From positions 806,001 to 870,000 of the forward strand of contig QNUV01000021.1 in the NCBI GenBank assembly GCA_003339645.1: DNA of 64,000 bases, read 5' to 3'. Below, piece by piece: positions 44,524 through 53,031 of the stretch. Position numbers and translations under genes: made by a program. The notes beneath the pieces were generated by a model. It made no database searches. It was given only the letters and a program-made list of their open reading frames with translations, and had not been told where the DNA came from. The stretch is from Microbacterium arborescens (GTDB taxonomy: Bacteria > Actinomycetota > Actinomycetes > Actinomycetales > Microbacteriaceae). Within the stretch, counting starts at the first letter, position 1, and every line of letters begins with the position of its first letter.

Positions 44524-45063
44524 ATGATTCTGGCCGCGATCATCGCCTGCGAGGTGGGGTTCTGGGTCGCGATCGTCGCCGGCCTCGTCGCCCGCTACGC
44601 CCTCAACCGCCCCCGACTCGGTGCGATGCTGCTCCTCGCAGCGCCGCTGATCGACCTGCTCCTGCTCCTGCTCGTCGCAGCGGACCTGATCGGCGGCGGG
44701 ACGGCCTCCTGGCACCACGGCCTCGCCGCGCTCTACATCGGCATCTCCGTCGCGTACGGGCACCGGATGATCGCCTGGGCCGACGCGAAGGTCGCCACAC
44801 ATTTCCGGGGCGCGGCCCCACGCCCCGCGCTGTACGGCGCGGCGTATGCCGTCGCCTGCTGGAAGGACGTCCCGCGCACACTGCTCGCGGCGGCGATCGC
44901 TGCCTCGATCCTGGGCGGGCTCATCGTCGTCGTCGGCGACGCGGACCGCACCTCGGAGCTGCTCGGGTTCTTCCCCATTCTCGGGGTGATCGTCGGGATC
45001 GACCTGCTCTGGGCGATCAGCTACTCCCTCTGGCCCAAGCGGGCTCCCGTCGCTGCGGGATGA
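44524..45063 (+). CDS. Uncharacterised membrane protein, TetR-linked
   Basis: 179-residue protein with about four to five helices (roughly residues 3-24, 33-60, 67-85, 115-140 and 148-168). The loop YGHRMIAWADAKVATHFRG after the third helix is conserved-looking and basic. No enzyme motif is recognised; a small transporter or 2TM-domain-like protein is possible. GAGAGGACTCGATC precedes the ATG. The TetR gene starts eight bases after its stop, so the two are co-transcribed and probably linked in function. Confidence 0.8.
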   Translation: MILAAIIACEVGFWVAIVAGLVARYALNRPRLGAMLLLAAPLIDLLLLLLVAADLIGGGTASWHHGLAALYIGISVAYGHRMIAWADAKVATHFRGAAPRPALYGAAYAVACWKDVPRTLLAAAIAASILGGLIVVVGDADRTSELLGFFPILGVIVGIDLLWAISYSLWPKRAPVAAG

Positions 45064-45070
45064 TGTTGGC

Positions 45071-45655
45071 ATGCCCCGCCTGATCGACCACGACCACCGC
45101 AACGACGAGATCGCTGCGGCCGCGTTCCGAGTGCTCGCCCGCGACGGGGTCGCGGCACTGTCGGTACGGCGGGTGGCGGACGAGGCGGGGATCGCGACCG
45201 CATCCCTTCGTCGCGCGTTCTCCACGCAGGATGAGCTGCGCCGATTCTGCTTGGAGCGACTGCAACAGGACGTCACGACCCGCCTGCTCGCCGTGACCGG
45301 CCAGGGCCGCGAACGCGCGATGCGCTGGATGCGTGAGCTGCTGCCGCTCGACGATTCCCGGCGTACCGAGCTGCTGGTTCAGCTCCAACTGACCCGGCTC
45401 GCACTCACCGATGACGGCTTACGGGGCCACGCCCGCGAGCTGCACGAGGGCGTCCATCGGGTCTGTGCCGCCGCCGTGGAGGAGCTCGCGGCCGCGGGAG
45501 AGCTCGCGTCTCACCTCGACCCGGTCCTCGAGACGGAGCGACTGCACGCGCTCCTCGACGGGCTGGCGCTGCACCTCATCTGGACCTCGTCGATCGACAC
45601 CGTCGTCAACGCCGATGAGGTGCTCGCGCGCCACCTCGACTCGCTCGCCGGCTAG
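45071..45655 (+). CDS. TetR family transcriptional regulator
   Basis: 194-residue regulator with HTH ALSVRRVADEAGIATASLRRAF (about residues 26-48) and a C-terminal dimerisation/ligand domain (VLETERLHALLDGLALHLI near 155) of the BetI-like subgroup. It follows the membrane protein gene directly, and the palindrome at 44472 is its likely target. It ends 15 bases before the convergent end of the Mrp operon. Confidence 0.88.
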   Translation: MPRLIDHDHRNDEIAAAAFRVLARDGVAALSVRRVADEAGIATASLRRAFSTQDELRRFCLERLQQDVTTRLLAVTGQGRERAMRWMRELLPLDDSRRTELLVQLQLTRLALTDDGLRGHARELHEGVHRVCAAAVEELAAAGELASHLDPVLETERLHALLDGLALHLIWTSSIDTVVNADEVLARHLDSLAG

Positions 45656-45669
45656 CGCTTCTTCGCGCC

Positions 45670-46020
45670 TCAGTCGCGGGTGTCGCTCGGCGCAGGAGCG
45701 TCGGCGAACTCGTCGACGAAGAGCGAATCGCGGTCGAGGGTCTTGTTCCGGTATGCCTGCCGCCCCACCATGTGCGCCGACAGAGGAGCCGTCGCCAGCT
45801 GGATGAGCGCGACGGGGACGAGGAAGGCGACGACCGGCCACGAGTGCAGCGAGACGCCGACCGCGATGCAGATCAGGATGAAGCCGAGCACCTGCGGCTT
45901 CGTGGCGGCGTGAAGGCGGGTCGGCACGTCGCGGAAACGCAGCAAGCCGATCGCCGCCGTGAGGCACAGCAGCGCCCCGATGAGGACGAGCACGAGGGCG
46001 ATGACGTCGGTGATGGTCAT
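45670..46020 (-). CDS. mnhG: Na+/H+ antiporter subunit G
   Basis: 116-residue small subunit of the Mrp (Mnh) antiporter: two to three helices, with LLRFRDVPTRLHAATKPQVLG (about residues 26-46), the MnhG signature. The last gene of the six-gene Mrp operon. Its ATG overlaps the subunit F stop. The C-terminal 30 residues are acidic and cytoplasmic. Confidence 0.94.
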   Translation of the reverse strand: MTITDVIALVLVLIGALLCLTAAIGLLRFRDVPTRLHAATKPQVLGFILICIAVGVSLHSWPVVAFLVPVALIQLATAPLSAHMVGRQAYRNKTLDRDSLFVDEFADAPAPSDTRD

Positions 46021-46289
46021 GATGCGTCCGTGTTGTCCTTCCGCGCGACGAAGCGCGCGATCGAGATCGAACCGAACACGCCGACCGCGGCGACGATCAG
46101 CAGCACGGGCAAGGTGCGGGTGTGATGGTTGATCGCCATCTCGGCGCCGAGCGCGCAGATGACGAGCGTCAGCAGCACGTCGGAGGCGACGGCGCGGTCG
46201 AGGATCGACGGGCCGACGATGATGCGCCACAGCGTGAGCAGCGCCGAGACGGCGAAGACGACCGAGATGACGACGATGAGCCAGGTCAT
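46017..46289 (-). CDS. mnhF: Na+/H+ antiporter subunit F
   Basis: 90-residue, three-helix subunit. The family signature WRIIVGPSILDRAVASDVLL (about residues 21-40) and a final GSISIARFVARKDN are typical of MrpF. Start ATG overlaps the subunit E stop (four bases), stop overlaps the subunit G start. Confidence 0.94.
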   Translation of the reverse strand: MTWLIVVISVVFAVSALLTLWRIIVGPSILDRAVASDVLLTLVICALGAEMAINHHTRTLPVLLIVAAVGVFGSISIARFVARKDNTDAS

Positions 46290-46852
46290 GAGCGCTCCCT
46301 CCGCAGGTCCGAGAGCTGGTGCGCCTGCTCCTTCGAGCCGACTGCACGCACGATGCGCTCCTCCCAGTGCTGGATCTCGCGCCGCTGGTGCTCGAGCTGC
46401 TCCTGCGTGCGGATGCCGATGGCGTGCACGTACAGGATGCGGCGATCGCGGTCGATGTCGATGATCAGCGAGCCAGGGATGAGGGATGCCGTCACCGCGA
46501 CGTGCGTCATGATCAGGTCGTCGTCGGTACGCAGCGGCACAGCGATGATCGCAGCGCCCGGCTGACGGCGCGGATCGATGACCTGCCAGGCGACCAGCAG
46601 CGATCCCTTGACGAGCGAGAGGAGGAACTCGAGGAAGAAGACGACGCCCCACCAGATGTTGACCCGACCCGACAGCTCGACCGGCGGCAGCCGGAATACG
46701 CGCGTCACGAAGAGGGCCACCACGATCCCCGTCAGCGCCGCGAGCACGGTGAACTGACCCCACAGCAGCATCCACAGCGCGACCAGCCAGACGAAGAACG
46801 GCAGCTGTCGCCAGAGCGCGGTCGCGGCATTGCGCTTCGCCTCGCCCATCAT
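46286..46852 (-). CDS. mnhE: Na+/H+ antiporter subunit E
   Basis: 188-residue subunit with N-terminal helices (about residues 12-55) and an alpha/beta cytoplasmic part: VAVTASLIPGSLIIDIDRDR and LYVHAIGIRTQEQ are the MnhE hallmarks. Starts GTG ATG ATG occur in a row; I chose the ATG at 46852 because AGGAGGT is then six bases away. The GTG at 46855 would overlap the MnhD stop. Confidence 0.92.
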   Translation of the reverse strand: MMGEAKRNAATALWRQLPFFVWLVALWMLLWGQFTVLAALTGIVVALFVTRVFRLPPVELSGRVNIWWGVVFFLEFLLSLVKGSLLVAWQVIDPRRQPGAAIIAVPLRTDDDLIMTHVAVTASLIPGSLIIDIDRDRRILYVHAIGIRTQEQLEHQRREIQHWEERIVRAVGSKEQAHQLSDLRRERS

Positions 46853-48417
46853 CACTGCACCTCCTGCTCGAGCTGACTGATCGTGACCGGCTGCAGGAGC
46901 GATTCTCCGATGGCGGCGCACAGGTCGTACAGGGGCCCGGCGAAGACGGTCAGCGCCACGGTCACCGCGACCATTCCGGCCGTCGCGGTCGTCATGATGC
47001 GCGGGATGACGCGCTTCTCGGTCTGGACGTCGGCCCCCTCGGCATCCCCGAGGTAGGCGATGCGCGAGTCGGTCTCGCTCTCACCCTCGCCGACCTCGTC
47101 CTTCTCCCGCCAGAACGAGAGGTTCCACGCGCGCATCAGGGCGTAGAGGGTGAGGAGCGAGGTGATGATGCCCGCGACGATCAGCACGTACATCAGCGGG
47201 GTGCCCTCGTCGGCGGCCGCGTCGAAGAGCGCGTATTTGCCGATGAAGCCCGAGAAGGGCGGGAGCCCCCCGAGGTTGATCGCCGGGATGAAGTAGAGCA
47301 CGGCCAGCAGCGGTGCGGCCCGCATGAGGCCCTTGACCTTCAGGATGGAGGTCGACCCCGCGCGTCGCTCCACGAGCCCCACCGCGAGGAAGAGGGTCGT
47401 CTGAACGACGATGTGGTGGACGATGTAGTAGATCGTGGCCCCGACGGCCGCCGGCGTCGCGATCGCGAGGCCGAAGATCATGTAGCCGATATGGCTCACC
47501 AGCGTGAACGACAGGATGCGTTTGAGCTCGGCCTGCGCCACGGCGCCGAGCACCCCGACGATCATCGTCGCCAGCGCCACGATCAGCAGCAGCGTATTGA
47601 CATCGTTGTCCTGGAAGATCTCCGTCTCGGTGCGGATGATCGCATACACGCCGACCTTCGTCAGCAGACCCGCGAACACCGCGGTGACAGGAGCGGGGGC
47701 CGTCGGATACGAATCGGGCAGCCAGAACGACAGCGGGAAGACGGCGGCCTTGATGCTGAACGCGAGCAGCAGCAGCAGGTGCAGGACGAGCTGCGTCTCC
47801 TGGGGCAGCTCCGTCATCCGCTGCGAGAGCTGCACCATGTTGACGGTGCCGAGCGCGCCGTAGATCGCCGCGATCGCCGACAGGAACAGAATCGACGACA
47901 CGAGCGAGACGACGATGTAGACGACGCCCGTGCGGATGCGCGACTCGGTCGAGCCGAGGGTGATGAGCACGTACGACGCAACGAGCAGGATCTCGAACCC
48001 GACGTACAGGTTGAACAGGTCGCCCGCGATGAAGGCGTTGAAGATGCCCGCCGAGAGGATGAGGTACGACGGGTGGAAGATCGAGACCGGCGTCTCGTCG
48101 TCACCGTCGGCGGCGCCCTGGCCGACCGAGAAGAGCAGAACCGCGAGCAGGACGACGCTCGAGACGACGACCAGCAGCGCGGCCAGCCGGTCGACGTAGA
48201 GCACGATGCCGAAGGGGATCGGCCAGCCGCCGACCGAGACCGCGATCGGCACGCCGGTGGCGTTGATGGCGTTCAGGAGCACCGCCGCGATCACGAGCGT
48301 CGCGGTGAGCGTGACGATCGAGACCCCGACCTGGATGCGGCGGCGGCGACCGAAGATGAGGGCGATCGCGGCCCCCAGCAGGGGCAGCGTCACGAGGAGG
48401 GGAACCAGGGCGCTCAT
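46852..48417 (-). CDS. mnhD: Na+/H+ antiporter subunit D
   Basis: 521-residue, 14-helix subunit homologous to respiratory complex I ND4/ND2-type antiporter modules. KAAVFPLSFWLPDSYPTAPAPVTAVFAGLLTKVGVYA (in part; near residues 223-259) carries the buried Lys and the proton-channel motif; the conserved Glu lies in the earlier helix NLYVGFEILLVASYVL. Coupled by overlap to subunits C and E. Confidence 0.95.
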   Translation of the reverse strand: MSALVPLLVTLPLLGAAIALIFGRRRRIQVGVSIVTLTATLVIAAVLLNAINATGVPIAVSVGGWPIPFGIVLYVDRLAALLVVVSSVVLLAVLLFSVGQGAADGDDETPVSIFHPSYLILSAGIFNAFIAGDLFNLYVGFEILLVASYVLITLGSTESRIRTGVVYIVVSLVSSILFLSAIAAIYGALGTVNMVQLSQRMTELPQETQLVLHLLLLLAFSIKAAVFPLSFWLPDSYPTAPAPVTAVFAGLLTKVGVYAIIRTETEIFQDNDVNTLLLIVALATMIVGVLGAVAQAELKRILSFTLVSHIGYMIFGLAIATPAAVGATIYYIVHHIVVQTTLFLAVGLVERRAGSTSILKVKGLMRAAPLLAVLYFIPAINLGGLPPFSGFIGKYALFDAAADEGTPLMYVLIVAGIITSLLTLYALMRAWNLSFWREKDEVGEGESETDSRIAYLGDAEGADVQTEKRVIPRIMTTATAGMVAVTVALTVFAGPLYDLCAAIGESLLQPVTISQLEQEVQ

Positions 48418-48935
48418 CGGTCTCCTCCGGGGCGATCGGTGGGCGCGTCGTCGCGCAGCGCGTCGAAGTCGCGCGAGTGCAGCACGGTGATGGGCGAGGT
48501 CTGATCGCCGACGAAGTCGGTCGTGGCGTCGTCGTCCTCGTCGGTGATCTCCTGCTCCATCGCCTCGTCGTCTTCGGCGACACGATCACGCACGGCGAGG
48601 TCGGCCTCGTCGTCCTCGACCGTGTCGGCCTGACCGAGCTGCCAGGAACGGTAGATCAGGGCCAGCAGGAACGCCGACACCGCGAAGGTGATGACGATCG
48701 CCGTGAGCGTCAGGGCCTGCGGCAGCGGGTCGCTGAACTCCGAAGGGTCGTCGGCGGAGCCGTAGAACGGCGCGACGCCGGGCGCCCCCATGACGACGAG
48801 GAGGAACAGGTTGGCCGCGTTGCCGAGCAGCAGGAACCCGATGAGCACGCGCGTCAGGCTGCGCTCGAGCATCGCGTAGACGCCGGCGGCGAACAGGACA
48901 CCCATGACGATGATGAGGATCAGCGAGACGTTCAT
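48414..48935 (-). CDS. mnhC: Na+/H+ antiporter subunit C
   Basis: 173-residue NuoK-like subunit with three helices. YAMLERSLTRVLIGFLLLGN and AANLFLLVVMG (about residues 20-50) and DPLPQALTLTAIVITFAVSA (about 69-88) are diagnostic. The C-terminal 65 residues are strongly acidic and longer than in most MrpC proteins. Four-base overlaps at both ends. Confidence 0.94.
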   Translation of the reverse strand: MNVSLILIIVMGVLFAAGVYAMLERSLTRVLIGFLLLGNAANLFLLVVMGAPGVAPFYGSADDPSEFSDPLPQALTLTAIVITFAVSAFLLALIYRSWQLGQADTVEDDEADLAVRDRVAEDDEAMEQEITDEDDDATTDFVGDQTSPITVLHSRDFDALRDDAPTDRPGGDR

Positions 48936-51877
48936 CGGGCGAGCTCCTCTCGCTCCTTGCGCTGGCGGTCGACTTCAGCGCCCAGCGAGCGGAGCACGTC
49001 GAGGACGAGACCGATCACCACGAGATACACGCCGACGTCGAAGATCGTCGAGGTGACGAACTCGACATGGCCGAGGACCGGCAGTTCCGCTTCCCAGAAC
49101 GTGCTGGTGAGAGCTGGTGCCCCGAAGAAGAGGGGGACGACCGCCGTGCCGACGGCGAGCGCCATCCCGACGCCCAGCAGCCGCCCGGCATCCGCGGGAG
49201 CCGCCGCACCGAGCTCGTACGGGCCGCCCGCGACGTACCGCATGACGAGCGCCATGCCCGCGACGAGTCCGCCGGCGAAGCCGCCGCCCGGCAGGTTGTG
49301 GCCGGCGAACAGCAGGTAGAGCGAGACGACGATGATCGTGTGGAACAGGATGCGGACGATCACCTCGAGCATGATCGAGCGCGTCTCGGGCCGGAGCTTC
49401 TGCCCGCCCACGAGCCAGGCCTGCCGAGACGAGCCCGAGCCGGCACGCGGACGCGGGCCCTCCGCCGTCTCGACGAGCGGGCGCCGGGTGCGGAGCGCGC
49501 CGGTCGGCAGCGACGAGATCGCCCGCGAGAGCGTGTCGGAACGGTGGGTGACGAAGACGAGCGAGGCCACGCCCGTCGCCGCGAGGATGAGCACCGACAG
49601 CTCGCCCATCGTGTCCCAGCCGCGCAGGTCGACGAGGGTCACGTTGACGACGTTCTTGCCGTGGCCGATCTCGTAGGCGAGGTCGGGGAACGCGGTCGAG
49701 ATCGGCTCGGCGACGCGGGCGCTGGTCGCGACGATCGCCACGAGCGCCATCGTCGCGCCGACGCCGATTCCGAGCAGCGCGCGCCCGATCGGCCAGACCG
49801 AGGCATTGTGGTCGCCCATCCGCGACGGGATGCGGCGCAGCACCAGCGCGAAGGCGATGAGCGTCACGGTCTCGACGAGGATCTGCGTCAGGGCGAGATC
49901 GGGCGCACCTGCCGAGGCGAAGAGCGCGACCATGCCGAGCCCGGTCACCGACACGAGCACGACGCCCGTGTAACGCTTCCGCGCGCGCACCGCGATGATG
50001 CCCGCGATGATCATGATCGGTGCGACGAAGACCTGCATCGGCGAGTGCCACGCGGCCAGGTCTGCCTGCCAGCCTCCGTGCGCGATGAGTGCAGTGCCCT
50101 CGGCCGCGACGAAGACGACGAAGATCGTTCCGACGTAGACCGGGAGCGACCCGCGCTGGGTCAGCGACGTCGTCCAGACCGAGGTCCGCACGATCGCACG
50201 GACCGTGCCGTTGTAGGCGTCGACCGCTGTGAAGGGAAGCCAGCGACGCTGCGTGCCGTCGCGCCGGCCGACGAACCAGAACAGCACCAGACCGGCGAGG
50301 ATGCTGCCGATCGAGAGGAACAGCGCCGGCTCGAGACCGTGCCACAGAGCCAGGTGGTATTCGTAGCCGTCGGCGCCGGCCACCTCGGGCATCGTGTCGG
50401 CGTAACCCGAGAATGCGACGTCGAGCAGGGGTGCCGCGACACCGCCGACGATGGTCAGGCCGCTCAGCAGCACCGGGGCCGCGAGGAAACCGATGGGCGG
50501 GTCGGGCCACTCGGTACGGGGCAGAGTCTCGCCCGCGGCATCCTTCTTCGTGAAGAACGCCCCCCACACGAAGCGGGCGCCGTAGGCGGTGGTCAGGAGC
50601 GACCCGAGCACGATTCCGATGAGAGGCGCGAGGGCTTCGGGATCGGTGCCTCCCTCGAGCAACGACGAGAGCGCCGCCTCTTTCGCGACGAAGCCGACGG
50701 TGGGCGCGAGGCCCACCATCGAACCGATCGCGATGATCGAGAAGACCGCGAGCGTCGGCGCCTGCCGGCCCACCCCGGAGAGCTCACGGATGTCGCGAGT
50801 GGACAGCTGCCGGTCGATGACGCCGACCACGAGGAAGAGCGACGACTTGAAGAGCGCGTGACCGACGAGCAGGGCCAGACCCGCGAGAGCGGAGTTGCGC
50901 TCTCCGTAGCCCAGCACGACCGTCAGCATGCCGAGCTGGCTGACGGTGCCGAAGGCGAGGATGCGCTTGAGGTCGGATTCGCGCAGCGCCTGCAATCCGC
51001 CGAGCAGCATCGTGAAGACGCCGAGTCCGATGACCATCGGGCGCCACGGATCCTCGTGGGCGAAAGCGGGGGCGAGGCGGGCGATCAAGTAGATGCCCGC
51101 CTTCACCATCGCGGCCGCGTGCAGGTACGCGCTCACCGGCGTGGGTGCGGCCATCGCGCCCGGAAGCCAGAAGTGGAAGGGGAAGATCGCCGACTTGCTC
51201 AGGGCGCCGACGAGGGTCAGCGCGATGGCGACGTTCAGCAGCGCGCCGTCGGGGGCCGGTGACGCGACGATCGTGCTCAGGCTCGTCGTGCCGTACAGCA
51301 CGACCAGCATGACGACGCCGATGAGCATCACGAGCCCGCCGAGGGTCGTCACGAGCAGAGCCTGCAGAGCGGCGCGCCGGCTCGCACCGCGGGCGTTGTA
51401 GAACCCGATCAGGAGATACGACAGGACGCTCGTGATCTCCCAGAACATCACCAGCACGACGATGTCGTCGGTCAGGACGAGGCCGTACATGGCACCGGCG
51501 AAGGCCAGCAGCACGGCGGCGAACTGCCCGACGCCGACCTTCTTGCCGTCGAAGTACCAGCGGCAGTAGATCATCACGAGCGCACCGACGCCGGTGACGA
51601 TGAGCGTCATGATCCACGCGAGGGTGTCCATCCGCATCGACAGCGCGATGTCGAGCTGGGGGATCCAGGCGTATGACTCGAACGGAATGCCACCGCTCAG
51701 AACCTCAGGAGCGCGGCGGGCCGCATCGACGAACGCGGCGATGGGCAGCAGGGCTGCGACGAAGAATGCGCGGGCGCCGATCCGCTTGATCAACCACGGC
51801 AGAACCAACGGAAGAACCGCGAACGCACCGAGGAAGATCAGCAACAGGCCTCCTCTGGGCGTGGGGGGTCGTGTCAT
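48932..51877 (-). CDS. mnhA: Na+/H+ antiporter subunit A fused to subunit B
   Basis: 981-residue largest subunit. The N-terminal ND5-like part (about residues 1-480) has WEITSVLSYLLIGFYNARGA with the channel Glu and KSAIFPFHFWLPGAMAAPTPVSAYLHAAAMVKAG (in part) with the Lys/His residues. An MbhD/MbhE-like segment follows (VTVLRRIP-type region near 690). The last 150 residues are a complete MnhB domain with LYLLFAGHNLPGGGFAGGLV. AB fusion is usual in Microbacteriaceae and other actinobacteria. The start is uncertain: ATG 51877 lies two bases after a -10-like TAAGAT; TTG/CTG codons near 51844-51841 follow AGAGGAGG and may be the real start. Confidence 0.93.
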   Translation of the reverse strand: MTRPPTPRGGLLLIFLGAFAVLPLVLPWLIKRIGARAFFVAALLPIAAFVDAARRAPEVLSGGIPFESYAWIPQLDIALSMRMDTLAWIMTLIVTGVGALVMIYCRWYFDGKKVGVGQFAAVLLAFAGAMYGLVLTDDIVVLVMFWEITSVLSYLLIGFYNARGASRRAALQALLVTTLGGLVMLIGVVMLVVLYGTTSLSTIVASPAPDGALLNVAIALTLVGALSKSAIFPFHFWLPGAMAAPTPVSAYLHAAAMVKAGIYLIARLAPAFAHEDPWRPMVIGLGVFTMLLGGLQALRESDLKRILAFGTVSQLGMLTVVLGYGERNSALAGLALLVGHALFKSSLFLVVGVIDRQLSTRDIRELSGVGRQAPTLAVFSIIAIGSMVGLAPTVGFVAKEAALSSLLEGGTDPEALAPLIGIVLGSLLTTAYGARFVWGAFFTKKDAAGETLPRTEWPDPPIGFLAAPVLLSGLTIVGGVAAPLLDVAFSGYADTMPEVAGADGYEYHLALWHGLEPALFLSIGSILAGLVLFWFVGRRDGTQRRWLPFTAVDAYNGTVRAIVRTSVWTTSLTQRGSLPVYVGTIFVVFVAAEGTALIAHGGWQADLAAWHSPMQVFVAPIMIIAGIIAVRARKRYTGVVLVSVTGLGMVALFASAGAPDLALTQILVETVTLIAFALVLRRIPSRMGDHNASVWPIGRALLGIGVGATMALVAIVATSARVAEPISTAFPDLAYEIGHGKNVVNVTLVDLRGWDTMGELSVLILAATGVASLVFVTHRSDTLSRAISSLPTGALRTRRPLVETAEGPRPRAGSGSSRQAWLVGGQKLRPETRSIMLEVIVRILFHTIIVVSLYLLFAGHNLPGGGFAGGLVAGMALVMRYVAGGPYELGAAAPADAGRLLGVGMALAVGTAVVPLFFGAPALTSTFWEAELPVLGHVEFVTSTIFDVGVYLVVIGLVLDVLRSLGAEVDRQRKEREELAR

Positions 51878-51916
51878 CCATCTTACCGACAGGATGACGG
51901 TCCTGCGCCCCGGGAT

Positions 51917-52975
51917 CTAAGATTCGGCGGCGACGGGCCCCGTCGTGTTCCCGATGCGGAACGTACTGGTGAACCACTGCGAGTCGGGCGTGTCGCCGCC
52001 GAGCAGCGCAGCGACCGCCTCGCCGGCGGCGCGCCCCTTCTGCCACGCGGGCTGCACCAGAGTGGTCAGCTCGTAGGGCGCCAGGCCGTCGACGACGATG
52101 CCGTCGAAGCCGGTGATGCTCACACCGTCGGGCACCCGTAGTCCGGCTTCCTCCGCCGCGCGCAGCACGCCGACGGCGAGCAGGTCGCTCTGCGCGACGA
52201 TCGCGGTCGGCCGAGGGCCGTCACCCGCGAACAGGGCGCGGCCGACCGCGGCGCCGGCGTCGATCGAGCTGTCGACGGCGGCGTAGGCCGCGGCATCCGG
52301 GAACACGTCGCGGAATCCGGCGAGCCGGTCGGCCACCACGTCGACCGAGGTGGTGCTCTCGTCGTCACGCGACAGCCAGCCCGACTCCGACCCCCACCGC
52401 ACCGGCATCGTCACCGCGACGACGTTCGTGTGCCCGAGATCGCGGACGTGCTCGGCGGCCAGACGCTGCGCCTCGCGGTTGTCGAGCGCGATGCGGGGCA
52501 CCCCCTCTCCCCCGTCGCCCTCGATGACGACGACCGGGATGCCGCGGGCGCGCACGCTCGCGAGGTGATCGCGCAGCAGCGCGCTGCATCCGATCAGCAC
52601 GGCGGCGTCGATCGGAGCCGTCATGAGGGTCGGCTCGCCCGCGACGACGCTGCCTTCGCGCAGCAGCAGCAGGCCCGCACCGATGGGAGCGACCGCATCG
52701 GCGAGCGCATCCATCGTCGTGCGCATGACGGGGTCGCCGAAGACGCTGCCGAGTCGCCCTCCGCTGACGACGCCGATGATGCCGCTGCGTCCGCGTCGGA
52801 GCGACGCCGCGCGCGGGTCCGGCCCGAGGTATCCGAGCTCGGCTGCAGCCGCGAGGACCTTCGCCCGGGTCGCCTCGCTCACGGGCGTCTTGCCACTGAA
52901 GACGACGGATGCCGTCGACGGCGAGACCCCGGCCGCGTGTGCGACATCCGAGATGGTGGGCCGACGAGCGTTCAC
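51917..52975 (-). CDS. LacI family transcriptional regulator
   Basis: 352-residue repressor: HTH PTISDVAHAAGVSPSTASVVF (about residues 6-26), linker GPDPRAASLRRGRSG, then a periplasmic-binding-like effector domain (IIGVVSGGRLGSVFGDPVM). The GTG start at 52975 lies six bases after TACGAT on the minus strand, so leaderless. Divergent from an MFS transporter with a 12-bp palindrome between, hence probably its repressor. Effector unknown. Confidence 0.92.
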   Translation of the reverse strand: MNARRPTISDVAHAAGVSPSTASVVFSGKTPVSEATRAKVLAAAAELGYLGPDPRAASLRRGRSGIIGVVSGGRLGSVFGDPVMRTTMDALADAVAPIGAGLLLLREGSVVAGEPTLMTAPIDAAVLIGCSALLRDHLASVRARGIPVVVIEGDGGEGVPRIALDNREAQRLAAEHVRDLGHTNVVAVTMPVRWGSESGWLSRDDESTTSVDVVADRLAGFRDVFPDAAAYAAVDSSIDAGAAVGRALFAGDGPRPTAIVAQSDLLAVGVLRAAEEAGLRVPDGVSITGFDGIVVDGLAPYELTTLVQPAWQKGRAAGEAVAALLGGDTPDSQWFTSTFRIGNTTGPVAAES

Positions 52976-53006
52976 GCCCCGATCGTACCTGGCTGTCGTG
53001 CGACGT

Positions 53007-53025
53007 CGAATCGATTCGGTACGCT
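53007..53025 (+). promoter_or_regulatory. LacI-type palindrome and leaderless -10 of the MFS gene
   Basis: CGAATCGATTCG (53007-53018) is a perfect palindrome with central CG, directly followed by TACGCT (53020-53025), which lies six bases before the GTG at 53032. The 56-base gap also holds the regulator promoter (TACGAT on the minus strand, 52987-52982). Confidence 0.6.
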
Positions 53026-53031
53026 GACCCG

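Noticed and set aside
49067-51262. Plus-strand open frame of over 700 codons opposite the Mrp A/B gene; similar long frames at 20201-22492 (+) and 2755-4590 (-).
   Set aside because: They are reverse shadows of well-supported genes and encode highly charged, motif-free sequences.
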